Assembly: GCA_013433145.1 (NCBI GenBank)
Contig: CM024180.1
Coordinates: forward strand, 2,383,001-2,447,000
Direction of reading: 5' to 3'
DNA from: Ascaris suum
Lineage: Eukaryota > Nematoda > Chromadorea > Rhabditida > Ascarididae
Length of the DNA stretch: 64,000 bases
Part shown: in pieces, positions 25,071 through 39,933 of the stretch
How positions within the stretch are numbered: position 1 is the stretch's first letter
How the letters are laid out: the number at the start of each line of letters is the position of its first letter
Position numbers and translations under genes: made by a program
Notes under the pieces: model-generated
The model's database searches: none
What the model saw: the letters and a program-made list of their open reading frames with translations, nothing else
Told to the model about the DNA's origin: nothing

Positions 25071-28000
25071 CAAAAAGCTCCAGGAAGCAATAAGCTTAAG
25101 CGGAGAGGAAACTGAACAGTGAAAAGACAGTATCACAAAGCCAGCATCTTACTTCGCATATGTGATGTAGACAGAAAGCAATCTTTTCTTCCCTCTAGCA
25201 TAGTGCCACATTGCTGTCGCCAATCGGAATCCCTTCAGTAATGACCATGTTTCTACCAATTTCAGGAGTTGTTGCAAATGCACGTTAAATAGTAAATTTG
25301 CAGAGTATCTTATGGTTGCGGTTTGCCTATTCTTTTTATATTAGTGCAGACTTATGTGCCTGTTCATTTATTTATTTTATTTATTATTTATTATTATTAA
25401 TTTAACCTATTTATTTTTTCATTCATTTATATTTATTCATATTTGTATTTATTCATATCTATATTTATATTTAAACACGCATATTTATATTTTTGTTGAA
25501 TTATTTATTTGTTCTCATGTACGGCTATATACATATACCTGTGGCAGTTTAACTGCATGTACTAGTGCAGTTAGATTAGTATTCACAAAGATTTCGGACA
25601 CAAACTTCTATGAATTTCACCATCGATTGGATTGCACACGTAGTCGCCTTAAAGTTATATATTCGTTCAGTAGATCCAATGACATTCTGTAAAGTTCGAA
25701 TCGGTTGGAATGATTCTCATAAAGAACAACGATACCTGCTAGTTATTCGTCATCTATCAACTTGCACACTTTTCCTATTAACCATAGTGCTTACTCAACA
25801 CTGATCTTTGATATGTCTATCGGATATTCCACAAGATCAGCGCTGATAATGCGATAGTTTAAATTCTCATATGGTGATAATCATTGCTGAAGATATTAAT
25901 GCGATTTTCTTATCATTATTTTCATCCCATTTATCCATTGTTTCAATCTTCTTTGCTTTGGTTTTATTATAATTACGTATAAAAAGTTTTACTCTTTTTA
26001 TTCATAAAATCCTTGAATAATTGTTCAAATTTTTGATTTTATTTGATATATTATTTATTGATAATATTATAGTGTTGATATTTTATTGATAAAGATACGA
26101 TGTTGATATTAGTATTGTTGATATTCTAGATAATATTGATAATATTGATAAGCATTCTAGTGTTTCTGTTACATGAGGTTTCATTTCTAGTCGTTGTTGA
26201 ATCCATAGATGAGATTAAATATGTGGATTTGAGGTTCAGAGTAATATAGTGATTTCGATTTTACTAATATTCGTTGGTGGAATTTCTGCTATATGAAAGT
26301 GCTGCTGTGACAGAGAAATTATTTTGGATAAGTGGACGATACTCATATTTACATCATGTTCAATGATTTTCCGAGCTAGGAAGGTTTATTCTCATTCAGT
26401 GGCAACAATGAAAGAGAGATTCGCTCACTTTTAGAAAAAACTACTAAGAGGTGTCTTCATAAATTTTACATTTTCAATAGCACTTGAATAAAGACTGAAA
26501 ATTCTAAGAAATCAATCGTTTGCATGCTACTTATTGCAAAATATCAAATGAAGTCACAAGACATTAAGGTACTTTTTAATCTTTGGCAGTAAATAATGAT
26601 GATCCAGACGTACCATGAAATTACTATTGGCTAAAATTGTAAAAAGGTTTAGAATATGAAGGGAGAAATTTTTGATAAATCAATCACCTCTAACCGTTGT
26701 CAAATATGGCGCAATCGTCTAGATAATGCTTAGTAATTCACAATTGCAATGAAATATTCCACATTCAACGAACATACCTGTTTGTTTTCATACACGTTTT
26801 TGAAAATGCTACACATTCATCGGAACTGAAATTTTAAGGTATATGGGAATTCCGATCTAATGCAGCCGGACTCATCTTCATTGAAAGTCTGTGTGCAGGT
26901 AATGTCACTATGCTTAGAAAACTGCTATATCTTCGGCACTATACTCATACTTATATCAAGTACAACACAATATTCTGCTATCTCTCAAATAACAAAATAA
27001 TTGAGTCTAATTTTTAAAAGGTAATATACCCTTTGAGTCTTACTAGTTTTATTAAGGAAGAAGTAAAGGTGTACCATAGTAACTTCTAACTATTTTTTAA
27101 GGACTTTAGTTTTTCATCAACTCAAAATTATTAACGCTATGGGGTTTCTTCACTTCCAAATTTAAGAGTATCCGATCGCATCGGATCTTCGATCATCGCA
27201 TTTGAGAAGGACGACATATCTGTTTGAAAATAAGCGCTAAATTCTGCGCTTAAGATTTTGATTAGCATGAATAAACCTACACAATTGTTTTACCTTTATT
27301 TTATTCATTTTTATGGATTTTCTTTCATGTTTTTTAATGATTTTTTTTTCAGTTATTCGTCTTTATTTCTTCTTTTTTTTTTTTTAATTGCATTCATTCT
27401 CCTTCCATGTTGAATAAATTTAATGAGAGAAAAATAATTTATGTAAATTTATGTGAAAAATTTTCCAACTATTTGTAGTGTTTCCAAAAAAAAAAATCAT
27501 ACAATTTTTCAAATTAAAAAAAAAATTCATTGAAATTTTCAAATTATTTATAGCTTTTCGAATTCGAATTATTAGATACTACGGAAACAACATCACATAT
27601 GTTTCTATATTACATATATTTGCTACTAATATATATATTACATATACATATTGCAGCTCACATCGAAAGTGAAAACTATATTCACTTCAGATGGAGCCTA
27701 TCTTCAATGATGGTCTCTTTATGCAGCAAAATCTAAAAACTTCAAACATACAAAATTGCATCTGCATTAAAAAAACCAATAGAAATGAGAATATCTGATA
27801 AAATATAACAAATAGCATTTAAACCTTTTTAGCGTTGTAAGGCTGTTGTTAATAGACTTCTTCAAAATGACTGATGCATGAAAAAAAGAAAAAATTGTAG
27901 CCTATCGTAGCAGGTTTAAGATGATAGGTTTAAACCTCCCCATAGGAGGTTTTAAGATGTTAGGTTGAAACCTTCTAAGAAAGGTAGAGAATACTATTCA

Positions 28001-28180
28001 AGGAAACTAGAAGTACCAAAGATGGGATAAACGTGAATTAATGGCGTGTGAACAGAACAAAAACTGTTGAACATCGGAAAGTGCAGCATGAACTCAATAT
28101 GCAAAGATGATGAACTCATGCAGATATATAAAAAGCTCGATAAAGCTATTTGCATATGCAACAACGTTTAAGGAATTATT
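25068..28180. other. AT-rich DNA, no gene seen
   Basis: The stretch includes a TTTATT-rich low-complexity segment (25357-25510) and a TTGATAT-rich stretch (26030-26160). The 27911-27975 duplication is listed separately. Confidence 0.45.
27911..27975. repeat. Short direct duplication with a central hairpin
   Basis: AGGTTTAAGATGATAGGTTT (27912) is repeated imperfectly as AGGTTTTAAGATGTTAGGTT (27947). Between them AAACCTCC (27932-27939) and GGAGGTTT (27945-27952) form an 8-bp stem with a 5-base loop. Confidence 0.7.
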
Positions 28181-29060
28181 GATAAAGTGGAATGGAGGAA
28201 GTTGAAGATTTCGAAAAAAAAAGAAGCGCCCAACGAAGACTCTGTGAAAGTAATTCGCATAGCCAAATATTTCTTTAAGCATCTTTCTAAGCAGAAATTT
28301 TGTGTTTATCTAGCAATGGCGAATCCACGACTCGTCCTCTCAAATTCTCGAGGTCTTTGCTATCTTTTCCGGACAGGTCAATGAAGAAGAGCAAGAAGAC
28401 ATGAAAGAATCGATTCGACTCGGTGGCTGGTGGTATATGAACCTAAATATGTATCAGGGTTTCTTTTATTAGTTAATGACCCAAGACAACAGGCATAATT
28501 TTCTCAAAAATGCTTTTCCCAGTATCAAAAATAATCGGAAGATGCATAGCTGCTTAAACGAGTTGATCTATAAATTTTCAAAAGCGCTTGCGCTGACGAA
28601 TCGCCAATTTAGAAAGAGATGAGCAATTCAGGTAACAGCTTTCAAAAGAACAATACAAGACGCTATATTTGCCAAAGGAAACCGAGAATAAAAAGACGAA
28701 GCGACCCGAACCAATCAAATGACAAAAATGACGGCAAATCTATCAGATGAAACGATAATAAACGAGGATTAAATAGATAATTTTAAAAAGGTGGACACAA
28801 CGTCGGTCAGCAACAATTGTAGACTATAAGCTATGCAGCTCGTTCTTTTCGGATGTCGCACACATCAAATTCTATCACTCTGAAGGCAGTCGAATATCGT
28901 ATAGAAGTCGACACACTGTTGAAAGTCATACGGAAACTTGAGGAAATAGAACTAGTTGTAGAACGTTTTCATGCAAAATCTGATGTGAATTCGCTGATGC
29001 CCAAGCAATGCTCAATGAAATCTTTCTGCTACGCTGTGGAGTTTGCTGTTTCACGTTGAG
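28181..29060 (+). other. Coding-like fragments, possibly a decayed element
   Basis: Frames such as VNEEEQEDMKESIRLGGWW (about 28375-28430) and a 68-codon frame at 28853-29059 (EYRIEVDTLLKVIRKLEEIE) have protein-like composition in different phases with stops between them. No splice chain was found. A degenerate transposon is one reading. Confidence 0.2.
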
Positions 29061-32282
<3,222 letters not shown>

Positions 32283-32573
32283 TCCTTCAAGGAGTACAGA
32301 AGAGAAGAGAACTGTACGCATTTCGATGAAGACAGCGGGCGGCGAGTCGAAAATTATGGGAAGAAAGGCGAGAAATGTTTTCATGCGCACTTAAATGCAT
32401 GTCTTACCACTCTTCCTTCACAAAGCAAAATCGCCGAAGATGAGTTTTCCCTACCCGCGAGGAAACTGCGAAAAGATGGGCAAGTCTCGACCGGCGACTT
32501 CGTATACATTGTGAACACAATTTCATACGCTGCAGAAAAGAAAGATTTGATTTTGAACTTCGAACGCCAATAA
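32283..32573 (+). CDS. Candidate terminal exon, unidentified protein
   Basis: After an acceptor (ATAATCGCTTAG, ending 32282) a frame with no ATG stays open for 96 codons to TAA at 32571-32573. It starts SFKEYRREENCTHFDEDSGR and includes DEFSLPARKLRKDGQVSTGD. Charged and hydrophobic residues are spread as in a folded domain, and the segment is richer in G+C than the flanks. An ATTAAA lies shortly after the stop. The upstream exons were not found. It could be the last exon of a + strand gene whose 3' end lies about 330 bases before the exon at 32901. Confidence 0.38.
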   Translation, partial: SFKEYRREENCTHFDEDSGRRVENYGKKGEKCFHAHLNACLTTLPSQSKIAEDEFSLPARKLRKDGQVSTGDFVYIVNTISYAAEKKDLILNFERQ

Positions 32574-32774
32574 CATATCGATGAAAATTAACCATTATTA
32601 AATTGTACCATTAAGAGTGTTCAAGGATTTATTTAAAAAATATTTAGCTAATTGAATGATTTACACAAAAATTTCATTCCTGATTATTTTTGGTGATGTC
32701 ATAATTTATTACCTGGAGAGAAGAAGGAAATTGAAAGCTCGAAGCAACTCCACCTTTCATCGATAATCTTGCAT

Positions 32775-32798
32775 CAATTCAATTCAATTCAATTCAAA
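32775..32798. repeat. (CAATT)n short tandem
   Basis: Four or five copies of CAATT occur in a row. Confidence 0.9.
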
Positions 32799-32900
32799 AA
32801 ATCTTCGTTTAATGCAAACATATTTTCTCTATGAGAGTATAAAGCTGCAATATAATATTCATCCATTTTTCAATTAAAGAAAATATATTTTCATTCACAG

Positions 32901-33031
32901 CTCAAAGAAATGCGACCAAAAAAGTTAGCTCTACCTGATGACTCAGTTCCACCTGCGGAACTTTCAGCCCCACCTGTTCCACCTGAGGGAAGAAGTTTCA
33001 AAGAAGCTGCGACAGTTGGACCGTGCATAAG
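32901..33031 (+). CDS. Candidate exon, Pro-rich, unidentified protein
   Basis: A strong acceptor (TTTTCATTCACAG) ends at 32900 and a donor AAG|GTACAG starts at 33032. One frame is open; an ATG lies at 32910 (MRPKKLALPDDSVPPAELSA). The exon ends in phase 2. It could be a first exon with a spliced-leader acceptor nine bases before the ATG, or an internal exon. Splicing to the acceptor ending at 33496 would give a stop after four codons. It cannot be joined in frame to the rnr-2 exon at 37501, since that would give an early stop. Confidence 0.42.
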
Positions 33032-35846
33032 GTACAGTTGAGATGGCATTTTTTACAAATTTCAGTTCATACGACAGTCGCGATCATTTTTTCTGGACTT
33101 TTCTTCCTTCTTATAAACGCTTGGAAGTTATTGTAGAGTTCCTTTGTAGTAACTCCGAATTATATCAAGATGATAAGAATTAATCCCGCTTTCAACCGAT
33201 AAGCGTAAGAACCAAATTTTGGCCGGTAATTTATCAGTTGATGGGTTACGCTATTATCAGTTGCCCGTCATCTCTCCACATTTCGTCTCTGGATACTAGC
33301 TTCATCGATTTCTGGATTATTCGCCATCTATCGTGCGTTCAATTTTCACAATTTCCCGAAATTAGCCGATGAAAAAAAAAAACCTACACATAAACCTAGA
33401 TGAGCCTATAAGCAGAAATTGGGGAATATGGGGGAGCTGAACCGATATAAACCTATACAAAAGCAGAATTTGGGGAATTAAAATATTTCTTTCCAGCTAT
33501 GTATCACGTTGAGAATATAGCGCTTAGTTCCTTTCTCTCGCATCATTTAGGTTCGATTGAATGCTCTTCACATCAACTGTTACTTTAATTTTGCTATTCA
33601 AAATTTGCCAGTAATGCCGACTACTATATTATGCACAACAAACTTTGCATACTTGTTATTACTGAATAATACCTTTAAGTAAGGCAATATATTCTTATAG
33701 TGTCTTAATAATCTAGCCTCATCGAACAATTTTATTGATGATAAATGCGAGTAATATGTGGAAACTTTGAACATCTAAACTTGATATGTAGAGCGTAAGA
33801 TATGAGTATTTTTCGAAGAAAGCCATTTGCAATCATTGAAACATATAAACTATTTGTGCAAATTTTAGTGAAAATATTAGATAATAGATGGTTCATTCAC
33901 CTTTATATAAATCAAAAAGACAGAAAGAATTCTATTTTTTTTTTTCATATTTACTTTCATATATTCCTTTCAAATTATATAAAAACCTCATTAATATGTG
34001 ATTTGTAGTTATCGTTAAGCATCCTGCAGATGAATAATTTTCTATGTTATTAAATCGCAATTGTTTAACTTCTTCGATACTAACAAAATTATTGTAGTTT
34101 TATAAAGGTTTAATGAGGTAATTATTTATTTTATGAGCAATTATCTCGACGATACTCATAACCGATATAATATCTCTTGTTTATTTAGTGCAGATTTCAA
34201 TGTATTCTTTGTAATTCTTTCATTTTATCATTTATAATAGAGAATATAGTATCTATCTACTTCAACCAAATTTCAGTAATTCGGGCAACGCTCTCATTTA
34301 TTGAAAGTATAACAAGGTATGGATAGATAATGATAGCGATGAGTCTATAAATGAACAAGTTTACTCGTTGCACAAAGGTTAAAAGTATAAAATAAAAGTT
34401 GTATAAGTGCTAAAAGTAAAATAATTCAGAGATAATGCCATGGAAAAGAATATCTACGTAGATATGGTTGGCCTATTTTAATCGATAATCGGATATAAAT
34501 CAGTAATCCTATTGTGCTTTCATTTAGAAATACTGATAAATTTGCATTCATTGAAAAATTTTTGAATATCTTCATCAATATGCATAACCACGATCTTAAC
34601 GTTGAGATTATCGATATTAGCAAGACTACAGGTTTTTCTTATTCATACTTCTATTCCATAAAAAAATAATAGCTCGGGCATCCGATAGGAATTATTCTTT
34701 AACACTCACTCATTCCCCCTTTTGTTCTCGTCTTATTTAACCTTCGTGAGCGTCAGTTTTTGTTGTATTTCAGCATCGAGAATACAGCACCTTAATATTT
34801 AGCTGTAATTATCAACAAATCATTCAAAAAGCACCTGATTCAAATTCCTCTAAGTATTTATTTTCATATCTTTGTTTATGATCCTTGCAAAAACAAGCTT
34901 CATCTCTTGCTGGTTGAAATTAAAGCAGCTATCTCATTTCTCTCTCTCATCTTAAATATAGAAAATAATATTCCATCTCATAGACTATCGTTAAAATATT
35001 ATTCTAATAATTGCCTATTGCATTCAAATATTTCCATAATTTCGAAAATTTTTCGAATGGATGGCGCGAAAATTTGCAAAAAATTTTTCGCGCCCTATTT
35101 TTGCGCCAAAACTTAGTCTTGAAATATTCACTTAAATATTTCATCGTCGATTTTAGAAGGCGTGACAAGCTTAATATCGTTGAGTAGATTTCGGCATAGT
35201 TGATGCGTTTTATATTTATTCAGCGTGTTTTTTTTCAGTCTTTTTTATTCTCATGTAGAAGAATTTCTATGAATTTCATAAGCAGAAGAGATTGTTCGCT
35301 GAAATATTCTTTAAGGGAGCGTTTTTCAGCTTTAAAGAATGCGTTTATGACGCATATAGGTAACGTACCTTATTCTATTATATGTCATTTGCCAATAGCT
35401 GTTTTTCTTTTCTAAGTGATCTTTCAAATTGCTTGTTTGTGCATATATGTGTGTGTGTGTCTGTCGTTGTGTTGGCCTATTTACCTATCCATCTGGCAAC
35501 ATCAACCGGGGCGCCAATAAAACTGGACTTACGAAATTTAATCGATATAGTCTATACTATAGCTGAACTTCTTTATTATATTTGAGTTTAATTTTTCGAT
35601 CTCGAAAAAAGTTCTACAGAATTGCTTTAAAAAATCTGTCTGCATTTTTTAACACTAGAGAATTCTAACAAATACATTCCTTTTTTTTCCCCCTCAGAAA
35701 TCTTCCAGTAAAAATTAACGCATTTTTCTTTTCTATGTATTTCATTTTTTGTTGGTATTTTTTTCAAACCGGTCGGTAAGGGTGAGAGAAATGCAGAAAC
35801 TCATTTCGTATTAAGTATGGTTTAGAGTAGGAATAAAAACGTGACA

Positions 35847-35885
35847 ATGAGTCTGCCTGAAATTTATGGCGCTTTACCTCAACTC
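35847..35885 (+). CDS. Candidate short first exon
   Basis: ATG followed by 12 codons (MSLPEIYGALPQL) runs into a perfect donor CTC|GTAAGT in phase 0. It is phase-compatible with the rnr-2 exon at 37501, which starts in phase 0 directly after an acceptor and lacks the usual 50 or so N-terminal residues. Support is only the ATG and donor, so chance is quite possible. Confidence 0.2.
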
Positions 35886-37490
35886 GTAAGTGAAGTAATA
35901 GTTCATCGTAAATAATATCGAATAGAGATTAATCAAATAGAGTTGAATGTCTCCGGTTGTTACGTCGTTATCGCCTCCGTTGGCGATATCTAAATTAATC
36001 AAGGTGCTTGCTTCAACTCATTTGGTTATCTCGATTTCTTATTATAGTTGTACGGAATATTAGGGCCATTTACATCCTATGTGGCCTCAGTCGCTTTCAT
36101 TTGAATCGCTTCATTTGCATCTGTCCAGGTAACGCATTACCTGTATGTGGCCGGAGAAATCTATCGGCATAATTTTCTAATTGCAAATTTTAAGTGCGTA
36201 AATTATTTTTTCTTTTCTGAATAGGCCTCAATTAACATAGGATAGTGGAAAAAAAAATTTTTTTTCCCTAACAAAGCTTTTTCCATAAAATTAAAAATAA
36301 AAAAAAATAAGCAATTATCATTTTTTTAACGAATTTCTTTCTCACATCTTCTATATTTCACGTCGTCTATTCTTAATACTGCTAGCAGATTTACCTTAGA
36401 GATGTTGAAGAATTTCTATTTATAGAATGTATATGTATGTGCGACCGATAAACATATAAATAATGAGAATATCCAACCTAACGATTGTTATTCTATTGTA
36501 GAAATTCTATATAGCTTATCTCTTGCGTTTTTTTTTTGTTTATCCTTTTTTTAAAACTTATGCTATAAAGGAGGCTCATTCATTGCTTATCCTCAGTAGA
36601 ATTATCTCTTTATTACTCTTAAATATCGTTGAAATTTTATGAAACACCTGAATTGTTTCAATCACCCTCGTTTGATGCATGCTTTTCATCTGTTCATTCA
36701 TATAGTTTCGATATACCTGTATATACCTGTACAATATGAAATACCTATCCCAAATAGATTGTTTTAATTAATCCCAATGGTCATATTCTTTTGATGATTG
36801 TTTTGCGTTCTTTCTTTCGTAATATTTAATCATGATTGATTTTTTTACGCCTGCCATCAGTCATACATCTGTGTTGTTTTTTTTTTCGCCATTTCTTTTA
36901 TTCCATTCTTTGCTTCTCATTATATCCTTATACATATTTTCCATTTGTGGGACGTTGAATAAGCCAATAAATTAATAAATGAGATTTAGATCACCCGAAG
37001 AATTTCTTAGGGTAGTTTACTTTTCTAATTTCCACAAATTTCCTTCCATCAGCAGCTTCATGTTTTAGCACTCGAAGAATTTCAACGACGGCTCAGTAGT
37101 GCGTATAAAGCAGCAAAAATCGGGAAATCGAACTTAGTGATTCGGCGAATTTTTAGACAATTTCCGATCATCGCAATGCCTCGAAATAGCAAACAATCTC
37201 ATATTTTCACTTGCTCAAGTTTTTCTTTTACAACGATAAAATTACGATCACAAACTACTCTTTTGTAGAATACTCGAAACACTTCGTTGAATAGGCACTG
37301 TTGAAATATTTTTAAATCCCTTTAGCAATTCCAGCGACCTTTTGAATTGGTGGAAGAAGAGCGCAAAAAGCGCATAACGTGGCTGATATGCGTCTATAAT
37401 GAATGTGTTGTTCTCAGATAAGCTGATAGCAGGAAAAGAGAGACTTCGAGCTGCAACGATTCTATAAAATCGATCGCGCTAATAAATCTT

Positions 37491-37500
37491 TTGCATTCAG
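37491..37500 (+). promoter_or_regulatory. Splice acceptor directly before the rnr-2 ATG
   Basis: TTGCATTCAG ends one base before ATG 37501. If no coding exon lies upstream, this would be a spliced-leader trans-splice site with no 5' UTR of its own. Confidence 0.5.
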
Positions 37501-37662
37501 ATGGAAGCGGGTGATATATCGATGATGAGTGCAACGGCGAAGAACTCCGACGAACCACTGCTTGCGGAGAATCCATCTCGTTTCGTCATTTTCCCCATCA
37601 AATATCATGACATCTGGGCATTCTATAAAAATGCAGTTGCCTCATTCTGGACCGCCGATGAG
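37501..37662 (+). CDS. rnr-2: rnr-2 exon A
   Basis: 54 codons from MEAGDISMM to SFWTADE, with the R2 hallmark [17 protein letters not shown]. Donor GAG|GTAAGT. Phase 0 end. Confidence 0.95.
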
Positions 37663-39859
37663 GTAAGTCTTGAGAATTGTTCAAATTGCATCTTTTTCTC
37701 AAGGAAATCATCTTTTTTGGAAGTGTGGGAGGGGGGAGGAGGAGGAGAGTGTGTTATTGCTTTTATTTTTATCTGTTTTCATTGCATATGTCGAGATGAT
37801 ATTGCTCTCAAATGAACTAATTCGCAAGTAGTATTGTGAAGGAATGACTAGGTTTTAGGGATGAACGCTTTAATGTAAGTTATGTGAAACATAAGAAGGA
37901 AGTTTAGAGGGAGGAATAGCAGTAAGATTGAACTCTTTAGATAGCCTAATTTGGCACTGTTTTTATGAACAGTGGATAGCTCGTGTGGTTTTTCCTTCTG
38001 GAGACCGCTTGTTGTATATCTGTGTTCTCACTTTCATGTATTTCGATTGAGAATGTTTCTAATATCTTCTTTATAATTTAGTCGTATTTTGGTCCAGTAC
38101 TATGACGGTTAGATACCTGCCTACTTTATATAAGACCGCCCACCGTTTTATGGTAAATGGGAATTTTTGATTCTTTCCTTGATTCTACCACCTCTTCCCC
38201 CCCCCCCCCTCTCCTCCCACTCTCGGACCTTTGCCTCGCCTTACCTCAATTCCTTTTAATTCTGAAGTAGAGACCGAATAATATGTTGAATTAGTTATGA
38301 TGAGATAACTCTTCAATATTGCAGATTGATCTATCGCGCGACTATGCTGATTGGGAGAAGTTGACGGATGGCGAGAGGTTTTTCATCTCACGTGTGCTTT
38401 CATTCTTCGCTGCTTCTGATGGCATTGTCAACGAAAATCTTGTTAGCAATGCGCCTATTGATTATTATTGTGAATGCTTGTTTTATGTGGAATAAGCGGT
38501 TTTTGATACGTTCGAGGATTAAGAGGCCGCCAACCACTGATCCTACCTGTTGGCGATCGAACCGATAGGCTGGATCAATGGCTTTGGTTTCAGATCACTG
38601 CTTTGCCTCCAACTGGACGTTGCTGGATTGTGCTTAACGTCGGTTGCAGATATTCCAAGATCCATTGGCGTAAAAAATGCATGTGACACGCGTATTGTTC
38701 TCAATGAAAATATCGTTAACATGCGTCGACAAGGTCAGAATGAAAGTTTCCAACGGGTAGTAAGGAAGAAGGAAACATTATGGATCTTGAGAATGACTTA
38801 CATTTTTCGCTGATGATCTCTTATAACGTCGGTGTTTTTCTCGAAAGCGATCTCCACAAAAGTTGTTGCAATATCCTGGGAAGATGTTGTTGTTTGCTCC
38901 TGATTGAGTGAGGCTAGAGGATGTCCTCCCAAGGTTCTTAACCTATTTTGTTTATACGAGGTGGATTAGGACCGTTTGCGGTGGATGAAAGAGGTTATCC
39001 TTCATCCTGTTTGCATTTAGAAACGATAGACGCAAATGAGGTGGTAATCCAGGTAACCGAGGTAGGTAGTTAAAATTGCCGAACGGGGGATTTCTATAAG
39101 ACTTTCACTTGCAGTATTAACCCATATACTCCTGAGAGATTCAAGAAGCAAGTTGTACGTTTTAAGTTAGTGAGTGCGGAAGTGAAATGTTTTTCATAAT
39201 ATGCTGAGTTCTTGAAAGTATAGAGTGCATATGGAAATATGTTTGTGACGTACAACGAAAGGTTGATGACGATGAGGCAGTATTAGAAATGACGGATCGA
39301 TCGAAAGAGAATGTGAATCTGTCATCGAGGCGCATTCCGATCGGATGGTCGGTCACAGTTATATGAAACTGAAGGTTTATTAACTCCTACTCCGATAGTA
39401 ATGTCGGTGTTATTGTAGACAGGACGTTTCTCGACGGAGGTACAAGTTCCGGAGGCACGATTTTTCTACGGTTTCCAGATCATGATGGAGGGTGTACACT
39501 CGGAAATGTACTCGAAGATGATCGAAGCATACATCAAAGATCCGAAAGAACAGTAAGTTATTCTCTATGGTCAATTCCCTGTCACATATTCGTGCCTGAA
39601 TAGGGTCATCAAAGTGAAAGTATTCAAATTTTAGTGCGGAATTATATGTGTGTTGGACCACCGGAATCTTTGCGCATATGGTGCAGCTGTTAGATAATAT
39701 TCTAGTGTACTTCGTTCTCGAATTCCAGCAGTGAGTTCACTGAGTCATTTCTGACATTGCGACCAAATTGCTGTCCCGCTGAGTACATCCTGCGCGCACA
39801 TCGCTTCTCAGTGTTTTTGTACGGTCCGTCGACAAGCACCCTGTCCACTCAATTTTGTG

Positions 39860-39933
<74 letters not shown>

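Larger units (their letters stand above)
33032..37500. other. AT-rich DNA upstream of rnr-2
   Basis: Mostly AT-rich with a short TGTGTG run near 35449. One small candidate exon (35847-35885) is listed separately. A frame at 37069-37200 (LEEFQRRLSSAYKAAKIGKS) follows an acceptor but lacks a usable donor. The last ten bases, TTGCATTCAG, are the rnr-2 acceptor. Confidence 0.4.

Noticed and set aside
38368..38813. Two open frames overlapping rnr-2 exon B and intron 2
   Set aside because: The first is a shifted-frame shadow of exon B; the second is intronic and has no support.
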